From: Methanobacteriota archaeon
GTDB taxonomy: Archaea > Halobacteriota > Methanomicrobia > Methanomicrobiales > Methanospirillaceae
Direction: 5' to 3'
Length of the DNA: 5,665 nt
Assembly: GCA_009779205.1 (NCBI GenBank)
Contig: WRER01000074.1
Coordinates: forward strand, 1 to 5,665
Below the pieces are notes generated by a model. It worked only from the letters and a program-made list of their open reading frames with translations, had not been told where the DNA came from and did not search any database. Shown one piece after another: positions 1-4,979 of this stretch; the first letter of the stretch is position 1, and every line of letters begins with the position of its first letter. Both the position numbers and the translations under genes were made by a program.

Positions 1-1329
1 GTAGAAGATAAATGCCTCTGCTCCTTCGATCTTCTCCATAATCTGGTGAGCGTGCTTCAAAGAGTACATACAGCAGAATCTGGAACAATACGGCTTTCCA
101 ATACCGGGAGCATTGTCACGAGAACCTGCACAAAGCACAAATCCAACACGCTTTGGTGTTGCCCCATCACTCGGACGGATAAGGTGCCCGCCAGTCGGAC
201 CGGATGCACAGATCAGACGCTCAAACTCAAGACCGTGGATAACATTCTCAAATCGCTTGTATCCCCATTCTTTCTTTTCTTCAATCGGGATCAGCTCAAA
301 CCCTGTTGCAAGAATGACTGTTCCGACTTTATAGACCGGATACTCATCCTTCATCTCAAGATCGATAGCCTTCTTTGTACCACAGATATCAACACACAGA
401 TTACACTTTACACAGGAGTCAAAGTCAATCGTGTACACGAGTGGCATAACCTGGGCGTGATAAATGTAAATCGCCTTTCGCGGAGCCATTCCAAACTCAA
501 ATGGGTTTGGCTTGATAACCGGACAGACCGTTGCACAATCTCCGCATCCATTACATCCATCAACACCGATCGCCTGACCCTCAGTCGTGGACAAGACACC
601 ACGAGCTTTCTTCTTCAGAGTTACATCAAAGTTTCCGATGTATCCTTCGACATTCTCTATCTCATGATAGGTCAGAAGCTCGATATTCGGGTGACGTCCG
701 ACATCCACCATCTTTGGAGTCAGAATACACTGAGAACAGTCAAGGGTTGGGAATGTCTTGTCAAGCTGAGACATACGTCCACCAACGGTCGGAGAACGCT
801 CAACAAGATATGTCTTAATTCCGGCACTTGCCAGATCCAGAGAAGCTTGAATACCACCAACACCAGCACCAACAACCATTGCAGCAGGCTCGACCGGCAC
901 AGCCTTTGGAATCAGATCTTCAAGCAGTGCAGCCTTGGCAACAGCCATACGAACCTGGTCTTTTGCTTTCGATGTTGCCTGATCCCACATGCCATGCATA
1001 TGTACCCATGAGTTCTGTTCACGGATATTTGCCATTTCAAAGCGGAATGGATTCAGTCCACCTTCTCTCGTGGCAGTTCTGAATGTTGGTTCGTGCAGAC
1101 GCGGAGTACATGCTGCAACAACGATTCCTGTCAGATTATGCTCCTTAATTGCGTCATCGATTTTCTTCTGACCAGGCACGGAGCACATATATTGATACTC
1201 ATCTACATGAGCGACATAAGGAAGCGTCTTTGCATATTCAATTACATCGTTAATAGAGAGTGAACCTGCGATATTGGTACCGCAGTGACAGAGGTAAACA
1301 CCAATTCTTGGTTTATTATTTTCCGTCAT
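1..1329 (-). CDS. hdrA: Heterodisulfide reductase subunit A (HdrA), partial, C-terminal part outside window
   Basis: FAD and iron-sulfur subunit of cytosolic HdrABC. In this family it bifurcates electron pairs between CoM-S-S-CoB (via HdrC/HdrB) and low-potential ferredoxin. Translating the minus strand from ATG at 1329 gives 443 open codons to the window edge; the family is usually about 650 residues, so roughly two thirds is here. Visible: N-terminal CxCGxN (C14, C16) with C49 and C74; a Rossmann FAD motif GAGVGG at 154-159; DCSQC at 197-201; an inserted two-cluster ferredoxin domain (C259/262/265/269 and C306/309/312/316, the last followed by Gly, not Pro); and the HdrA-specific cysteine set C400, C415, C419, C420. 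The residue that is selenocysteine in some methanogens is an ordinary Cys; no in-frame TGA occurs. A strong AGGAGG (1337-1342) lies 7 nt before the ATG and overlaps the hdrB stop. The missing end should hold two more C-terminal ferredoxin-type clusters. Confidence 0.96.
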   Translation of the reverse strand, partial: MTENNKPRIGVYLCHCGTNIAGSLSINDVIEYAKTLPYVAHVDEYQYMCSVPGQKKIDDAIKEHNLTGIVVAACTPRLHEPTFRTATREGGLNPFRFEMANIREQNSWVHMHGMWDQATSKAKDQVRMAVAKAALLEDLIPKAVPVEPAAMVVGAGVGGIQASLDLASAGIKTYLVERSPTVGGRMSQLDKTFPTLDCSQCILTPKMVDVGRHPNIELLTYHEIENVEGYIGNFDVTLKKKARGVLSTTEGQAIGVDGCNGCGDCATVCPVIKPNPFEFGMAPRKAIYIYHAQVMPLVYTIDFDSCVKCNLCVDICGTKKAIDLEMKDEYPVYKVGTVILATGFELIPIEEKKEWGYKRFENVIHGLEFERLICASGPTGGHLIRPSDGATPKRVGFVLCAGSRDNAPGIGKPYCSRFCCMYSLKHAHQIMEKIEGAEAFIFY

Positions 1330-1336
1330 TTTTTAA

Positions 1337-1342
1337 CCTCCT
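1337..1342 (-). promoter_or_regulatory. Shine-Dalgarno of hdrA, overlapping the hdrB stop codon
   Basis: On the minus strand AGGAGG sits 7 nt before the hdrA ATG and shares bases with the TAG stop of hdrB (1341-1343). This is a near-perfect match to the anti-Shine-Dalgarno of archaeal 16S rRNA. It fixes the hdrA start and suggests that translation of hdrB and hdrA is coupled. Confidence 0.85.
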
Positions 1343-2246
1343 ATAATACCTTCTCCAAGAATGGGGTACAGTCGATTGCGTGAAGATCAAGAGCTAATTC
1401 TTGTGGAGTCATACCCTGTGCAAGCCCGAGCAACTCACAGTAGTGAAGTACTGGTATGTTGTATGTATCTCCAAACTTCTCTTGAATTTCAATCTGACCG
1501 CGGTCAAACTGTAACTGGCAGAACGGACAGATTTCAGTAATTGCATCTGCACCGACTGCTGTAATGTTAAGCAGTTTTTCATTCGTGATATCAAGGGCGT
1601 GTACAATATCATATCCACGAACACCACCACCTGCTCCACAGCACTGCATCTTATTACGATATTCAACAGCAGTGGCACCGGTTGCTTCTACCAGCTCTTC
1701 AAACCAGGTTGGGCATTCGGTATTGAGCAGGTCCTTTGACGAAAATACACGTTCCTTTGCGGGCTTGACAAGGTGACAGCCATAATGACATGCAATTTTT
1801 ACACCCTTCAGAGGGGTGGTTACGCTGTCTCGGATCTTTTGCAGACCACAGAACCGCCCGTCATACAGCAGCTCAGCAAGATGGTAGACTTCAATGCTGC
1901 CTTTAAACTCCATGTCGATCTCCTTGAGAACTTCGTTGACACCGGCACGGAGTTTGTCATCGTGCTTGAGAATGTGGTTTACTTCAAAAATTGACTTGTA
2001 ACATCCATTGCAAACCAGTGCAATATCTTTTCCCATCTCTTCTGCAAGGCAGAGGTTTCTGGCAGCCATTGCGTACCAGACTTTCAGATCGATAGATCCA
2101 AAAGCACCAGGAGCTGGACAGCAGCTTGCACCTTTGAGAGGGAGCAGTTTTATGCCAAGTTTTTCACTTGTTTTTATTGCTGAAGCTTCACAGCCAGGGT
2201 ACCGATTTGGTGCAATACACCCTAAAAATAATGCGAACTCATGCAT
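1341..2246 (-). CDS. hdrB: Heterodisulfide reductase subunit B (HdrB), two CCG domains
   Basis: Catalytic subunit that reduces the CoM-S-S-CoB disulfide, in the family with two non-cubane [4Fe-4S] clusters. From the ATG at 2246 it is 301 residues and shows both CCG (DUF224) repeats: C10, C42-C43, C79 and C82; then C153, C202-C203, C240 and C243. All ten expected ligands are present. Spacing of the first repeat matches my memory of the structurally known HdrB; the second is several residues longer between C153 and C202. Start choice: an upstream in-frame GTG at 2255 would add three residues and overlap the hdrC TGA by 4 nt (GTGA). I prefer the ATG because AGGAG at 2257-2261 lies 10 nt before it but only 1 nt before the GTG, and because the ATG puts the first ligand at residue 10, close to position 9 in known HdrB. 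Five nt separate hdrC from this start; hdrA follows after 11 nt. Confidence 0.96.
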   Translation of the reverse strand: MHEFALFLGCIAPNRYPGCEASAIKTSEKLGIKLLPLKGASCCPAPGAFGSIDLKVWYAMAARNLCLAEEMGKDIALVCNGCYKSIFEVNHILKHDDKLRAGVNEVLKEIDMEFKGSIEVYHLAELLYDGRFCGLQKIRDSVTTPLKGVKIACHYGCHLVKPAKERVFSSKDLLNTECPTWFEELVEATGATAVEYRNKMQCCGAGGGVRGYDIVHALDITNEKLLNITAVGADAITEICPFCQLQFDRGQIEIQEKFGDTYNIPVLHYCELLGLAQGMTPQELALDLHAIDCTPFLEKVL

Positions 2247-2251
2247 ATTAC

Positions 2252-2824
2252 TCACTCTCCTAAAATCCTGTCAGCATCTGCTTTCAGATTGTATGAGTCA
2301 ATGATCTTGCGAACGCCCTCCATATACTCAGTGTATTTGTGGGTTGTTGGCGGATCTGCCTCAAGACCAAGACGGACACGAGCAGCACGGTTTGCATCAT
2401 TGTTTGGAACTCCATGCCCTGAATCGTAAATCAGCTTCACGGTCATTAAGAAGTTCTTTGGAACGATGTCGCGCTTAAATGCCAGATTTCGCATTGCCAT
2501 GATAACATCGGTTGGTGCGATGTCACGGGGACAGCGGTCTGAGCAGCTGTAACAGGTTGTACAGAGCCAGAGATCTGGATCGGTAAGTGCTTCATTTTCA
2601 AGACCGAACACATTTCTACGCATGAATTTTCGAATGCGATATGAGCTCCGTGGAGCTGAAGGGCAGGATCCTGTACAAGTACCGCACTGGTAGCACATAT
2701 TGGCAAGTGTGCGGCTGGTTTTTAAAATTTCTGTGCTGAACTCTGGATTTGAGTCGTCAGGACGGTAATATGAGTCTTTGAGCTTCTGATCCAGTTCAGG
2801 GTTATTATAACTTTTTGCAGCCAT
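2252..2824 (-). CDS. hdrC: Heterodisulfide reductase subunit C (HdrC), 2x[4Fe-4S]
   Basis: Small electron-transfer subunit passing electrons from HdrA to the active-site clusters of HdrB. It is 190 residues, normal for a soluble HdrC. It carries two CxxCxxCxxxCP motifs, C44/C47/C50/C54 (CYQCGTCTGSCP) and C88/C91/C94/C98 (CTTCYSCSDRCP), separated by the RK-rich stretch typical of the HdrC/GlpC-type ferredoxin fold. No membrane helix or haem motif is visible, which separates it from the HdrE/HdrD system of Methanosarcina. The ATG at 2824 has AGAGGA (2831-2836) 6 nt upstream, overlapping the TAA of the polyferredoxin gene. The intergenic distance to that gene is 11 nt. Its 3' end abuts hdrB, so the order is hdrC-hdrB-hdrA in one transcription unit. 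Confidence 0.95.
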   Translation of the reverse strand: MAAKSYNNPELDQKLKDSYYRPDDSNPEFSTEILKTSRTLANMCYQCGTCTGSCPSAPRSSYRIRKFMRRNVFGLENEALTDPDLWLCTTCYSCSDRCPRDIAPTDVIMAMRNLAFKRDIVPKNFLMTVKLIYDSGHGVPNNDANRAARVRLGLEADPPTTHKYTEYMEGVRKIIDSYNLKADADRILGE

Positions 2825-2835
2825 AATGCTTCCTC

Positions 2836-3990
2836 TTATAACTTCTTCAGCTCAACCTGACCGACCTGATCCTCAAGAACTTTTGAGGTACGAGGTTCGC
2901 AGAGTTTTGCCTTTATTTTGTTAAACAGATCAGTTTCCTTACCTTTGATCTTTATGGAATCACGTCTGAGGTAAATGACATCCTCTGCAGGACATGCATA
3001 TACACAGGCTCCACACAAAATGCAGTAATCTGTATTAACTGCAACCACTTGTTCCTGGTTCTTTTTCAGATCTTTTGCAGGAGGAGGGGTTGGAAGATAA
3101 ACTGCGTTCGCAGGGCAGACATCGACGCACGTCGAGCAGCCACCCGGGCATTTCTCGGCATGGAAAATAATCTCGCCTTCGAATATCTTGTTCATTTTGA
3201 TTGCTTCTGTCGGGCAGTTTTTCTCACACCACAGACATGTACAGCAATCTTCTTCAATAATGGTGACTTCGCCAAGAAGGGCAGGACCAAGAGCTTCACG
3301 GGTGATGGTGATTGCATCGGCATGGCAGGCTTCTGCACAGACATTGCATCCATCACACAGTGTTTCATCCCACACAACTTCCCCTGTTACATTTCCAGTC
3401 TCAGGGCTGAAGGGGTTGTGCAAGACATTTATGGCTTCACAAAGTGTTCCACATACTCCACAGTATGTACATTTTTCTGTGTCAACCGTAAACGTCAGAT
3501 TTAAGTTGACAGCCTGGCCTTTTGCAAGTCCATCTTTATCTTGTCCTTCAAAGAGCGGTACGTCGCGATCTATTGCTTCACGGGGACAGACATCGTCACA
3601 AATCGTGCAGCGAACACATTTTTCAAGATCAATGGATGTGCCTTTATCATAGGTTGGAAAACCATCTTTCTCAAGTAGCGGCAGGGATTCTTTGCCGTCG
3701 ATCTCGAGTGAAAGTGCCGAAAATGGACACATAATTACACAGATGCCACAATATGAACAGGTGGCCTCATTGACGTGGATTGTTGCTCCATCGTCGATGA
3801 GACCTCGTTGGACACCTCCAACAGCTCCAACTGTGATCGCCGTTTCAGGGCAGACCTCAGCACAGATACCACAACCGGTACAAATATCATTGTCCAGTAT
3901 GAGTTTGTTGGTATTTTGAAGGAGTCTCTGTTCCATGATGATCTTGGCACCATCAACGGTCTTTGAGAACTTAGGAAACAGTGTTGACAT
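2836..3990 (-). CDS. fwdF: Polyferredoxin with eight [4Fe-4S] motifs, FwdF/FmdF-like
   Basis: Iron-sulfur wire protein of 384 residues with eight four-cysteine motifs: C37-47, C78-88, C125-135, C174-184, C212-222, C249-259, C281-292 and C323-333. Eight clusters and this length fit the polyferredoxin subunit F of formylmethanofuran dehydrogenase; the MvhB type has about twelve. The role inferred is to carry low-potential electrons released at HdrA to the W/Mo site that reduces CO2 to formylmethanofuran. Motifs 4 and 5 end in Cys-Glu and Cys-His instead of Cys-Pro, and motif 7 is CxxxCxxCxxxCP, one residue longer than usual. A linker near 301-304 is proline-rich (TPPP), and the tail after 340 is lysine-rich. 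The ATG at 3990 has AGAGG (3998-4002) 7 nt upstream. hdrC follows 11 nt downstream, so it is the first gene of the tight cluster. A different electron-input polyferredoxin dedicated to Hdr remains possible. Confidence 0.8.
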   Translation of the reverse strand: MSTLFPKFSKTVDGAKIIMEQRLLQNTNKLILDNDICTGCGICAEVCPETAITVGAVGGVQRGLIDDGATIHVNEATCSYCGICVIMCPFSALSLEIDGKESLPLLEKDGFPTYDKGTSIDLEKCVRCTICDDVCPREAIDRDVPLFEGQDKDGLAKGQAVNLNLTFTVDTEKCTYCGVCGTLCEAINVLHNPFSPETGNVTGEVVWDETLCDGCNVCAEACHADAITITREALGPALLGEVTIIEEDCCTCLWCEKNCPTEAIKMNKIFEGEIIFHAEKCPGGCSTCVDVCPANAVYLPTPPPAKDLKKNQEQVVAVNTDYCILCGACVYACPAEDVIYLRRDSIKIKGKETDLFNKIKAKLCEPRTSKVLEDQVGQVELKKL

Positions 3991-4014
3991 TAAGATACCT
4001 CTATTTTCTGATTA

Positions 4015-4027
4015 CTTTTCATATACA
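4015..4027 (-). promoter_or_regulatory. Possible internal promoter ahead of the polyferredoxin-hdrCBA genes
   Basis: On the minus strand TGTATATGAAAAG reads as a TATA-like element about 33 nt before the polyferredoxin ATG. This would give a transcript with a short leader containing the AGAGG Shine-Dalgarno. The unusually long spacer supports a second promoter here, but the match to the archaeal TTTATATA consensus is only moderate. Confidence 0.3.
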
Positions 4028-4072
4028 TTGTACCACTCACGCGTACAAATAGATGCAAAATTGGCATCTATT
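4028..4072 (-). repeat. Two back-to-back inverted repeats between the ferredoxin and polyferredoxin genes
   Basis: The 109-nt spacer 3991-4099 contains a perfect 9-bp inverted repeat (AATAGATGC at 4048-4056, 7-nt loop, GCATCTATT at 4064-4072). It also holds a 6-bp one (TTGTAC at 4028-4033, 9-nt loop, GTACAA at 4043-4048) that shares one base with the first. In minus-strand RNA these would form two consecutive hairpins. No long U run follows, so a classical terminator is unlikely. RNA processing, transcript-end protection or a protein-binding site upstream of the TATA-like stretch at about 4015-4027 are the options. The pairing is visible; function is inferred. Confidence 0.5.
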
Positions 4073-4099
4073 CGTCAGTACCTAACAACAATGCTGCAT

Positions 4100-4357
4100 T
4101 TATGCAAATGCTGTTGCAGGCGCTTGGCCGGAGAGCTTTATAACATCATATGGGCACGCGTCAACACAAACACCACATCCTGCACAGAGCTCATTCTTGA
4201 GATCAAGAATGATAGCAGATCCATTAATGACTTTATAGATCTTATCTGTTGATGCAGGATCTACGGTGTGGAGTTCTAATGCATTGACTGGGCATGCAAC
4301 CACACAATTGTTACAGCCGGTACAACGTCTCATGTTTACATGAACTGCAAATGTCAT
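4100..4357 (-). CDS. fwdG: Two-cluster ferredoxin, FwdG/FmdG-like subunit
   Basis: An 85-residue ferredoxin with two [4Fe-4S] motifs, C12/C15/C18/C22 (CTGCNNCVVACP) and C58/C61/C64/C68 (CAGCGVCVDACP). They are separated by about 35 residues, longer than in a minimal bacterial 2[4Fe-4S] ferredoxin. That insertion, the length of 80-odd residues, the RCTGCNNCVVACPVNAL-type opening and the adjacent FwdF-like gene all fit subunit G of formylmethanofuran dehydrogenase, which hands electrons toward the catalytic FwdB/FmdB. A free ferredoxin cannot be excluded. The start at 4357 has only a weak GGTG (4365-4368) 7 nt upstream, and an inverted repeat begins 13 nt before the ATG. The gap to the polyferredoxin gene is 109 nt, far larger than the others here, so this gene could be co-transcribed or form its own unit. 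Confidence 0.78.
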   Translation of the reverse strand: MTFAVHVNMRRCTGCNNCVVACPVNALELHTVDPASTDKIYKVINGSAIILDLKNELCAGCGVCVDACPYDVIKLSGQAPATAFA

Positions 4358-4370
4358 TATTTCGCACCAG

Positions 4371-4397
4371 CTTTATCGATATAAGTATCGAATAAAG
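4371..4397. repeat. Inverted repeat just upstream of the ferredoxin gene start (operator candidate)
   Basis: CTTTATCGATA (4371-4381) and TATCGAATAAAG (4386-4397) are reverse complements apart from one extra A, with a 4-nt centre (TAAG). The element lies 13-40 nt before the ATG at 4357 and includes a TATA-like CTTATATCG on the minus strand. A dyad this close to a start, over or just after the core promoter, is where archaeal regulators often bind. It could equally be a weak hairpin in the 5' leader. Confidence 0.45.
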
Positions 4398-4414
4398 AAA
4401 TTGTTGTTTTGATG

Positions 4415-4424
4415 TATAGATAAA
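4415..4424 (-). promoter_or_regulatory. Candidate TATA box for the ferredoxin/polyferredoxin/hdrCBA operon
   Basis: The minus strand reads TTTATCTATA, close to the archaeal TTTATATA box, preceded by AACC. Transcription would start about 25 nt downstream, near 4395, giving a leader of roughly 40 nt. A competing TATA-like stretch at about 4380-4388 would give an almost leaderless mRNA. The sequence alone cannot decide between them. Confidence 0.4.
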
Positions 4425-4836
4425 GGTTCTGTATTTTTTTCTGACAAGAGAAGGTTTTTTTTCTGAAAAAGAGAGGGGGAACAAACATAATTAGCTAACA
4501 ATTTGGTTTAATACACCCGTTTTAATATACTTCTCTTTCTTTTTTTATTTTGATTTTGTTTTTTAAATTCATACGATAAAATATGTGTGTATTTCGCCTG
4601 AATGGAGACTTTTGCGCTTTTTTCGTTTCTTCTATTTTTTCATTGATTATTTTCACGGTTTAGTAAAACCCATAAAAGGTATGGATCCGATGCGTGGAAT
4701 ATAAAAGGATATTCTTGCATAAAAGCGCCATATATCCCTTTTTTTACACCGAAATCAGCGAAAATGATCGTTCGTGATGTTTATTTTTGATAGTTGCCGC
4801 AATTATAAATCAAGATGAGGCGTATCTTCAAAATAG

Positions 4837-4859
4837 ATATCGATATGGAGATATCTCCA
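4837..4859. repeat. Two adjoining palindromes (10 bp and 14 bp) upstream of the FdhA-like gene
   Basis: ATATCGATAT (4837-4846) is a perfect 10-bp palindrome, and TGGAGATATCTCCA (4846-4859) is a perfect 14-bp palindrome that starts on its last base. They sit about 40-60 bp upstream of the TATA box at 4900-4907, where an archaeal activator or repressor could bind. Symmetry is directly seen; a regulatory role is inferred. Confidence 0.45.
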
Positions 4860-4899
4860 CCAATTTTCATCATTCATATGGGTAGATGGGGAGCTATTA

Positions 4900-4907
4900 T
4901 TATATAA
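4900..4907 (+). promoter_or_regulatory. Candidate TATA box for the FdhA-like gene
   Basis: TTATATAA within ATTATTATATAATGAG is a good archaeal TATA match. The predicted start is about 25 nt downstream, near 4930, leaving a leader of about 50 nt that would begin within the CAATGCA repeats and carry the Shine-Dalgarno at 4970-4974. Confidence 0.5.
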
Positions 4908-4922
4908 TGAGCATGTAGAGTA

Positions 4923-4957
4923 CAATGCATAAGTTACAATGCACAATGCACAATGAA
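4923..4957 (+). repeat. CAATGCA heptamer repeats at the predicted transcript start
   Basis: CAATGCA occurs at 4923-4929 and then twice in direct tandem at 4937-4943 and 4944-4950. A degenerate copy, CAATGAA, follows at 4951-4957. TACAATGCA itself is also repeated. The array sits between the TATA box and the Shine-Dalgarno of the FdhA-like gene, so it could be a protein-binding array or a leader RNA element, or simply slippage-derived sequence. Confidence 0.5.
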
Positions 4958-4969
4958 TGTGTGCCAGAT

Positions 4970-4974
4970 AGGAG
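4970..4974 (+). promoter_or_regulatory. Shine-Dalgarno that decides the FdhA-like start
   Basis: AGGAG lies 5 nt before the ATG at 4980. It is the only good ribosome binding site near the beginning of the open frame. It supports a start about 25 residues ahead of the first cluster cysteines, longer than in ordinary FdhA proteins. Confidence 0.7.
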
Positions 4975-4979
4975 CAATA

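Larger units (their letters stand above)
4358..4979. other. Divergent AT-rich intergenic region without a recognisable gene
   Basis: This 622-nt spacer separates the divergent ferredoxin and FdhA-like genes. It is rich in oligo-T on the plus strand, notably 4434-4462 and 4535-4565. It contains an imperfect tandem duplication (4434-4476), three ATAAAAG copies (4672-4678, 4701-4707, 4719-4725), a small inverted repeat GAATAT/ATATTC (4697-4714), the palindromes at 4837-4859 and the heptamer repeats at 4923-4957. The only sizeable open frame inside (minus, 4803-5000) has no family features and overlaps the plus-strand start. I see no tRNA, rRNA or clear snoRNA boxes; a small RNA cannot be excluded. 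Confidence 0.7.

Noticed and set aside
46..1011. A 321-codon plus-strand open frame
   Set aside because: It lies wholly antisense to hdrA, whose translation shows cofactor motifs throughout. The plus-strand product has odd composition (rich in Thr, Asn, Ser, Arg) and no family features; it is a shadow.
3049..3652. Two overlapping plus-strand open frames of about 150 codons
   Set aside because: Both are antisense to the polyferredoxin gene. The cysteine codon repeats of that gene suppress stops on the other strand; neither has a convincing ribosome binding site or domain.
4699..4730. Strong-looking plus-strand TATA (ATATAAAAGG) driving a small gene or RNA
   Set aside because: Only an 8-codon frame without a ribosome binding site follows, and no RNA fold or box elements are evident. 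A better-placed TATA box for the downstream gene exists at 4900-4907.
4923..4957. Short CRISPR-like array
   Set aside because: The units are only 7 bp with no spacers of regular length, and there are no cas genes in the window.
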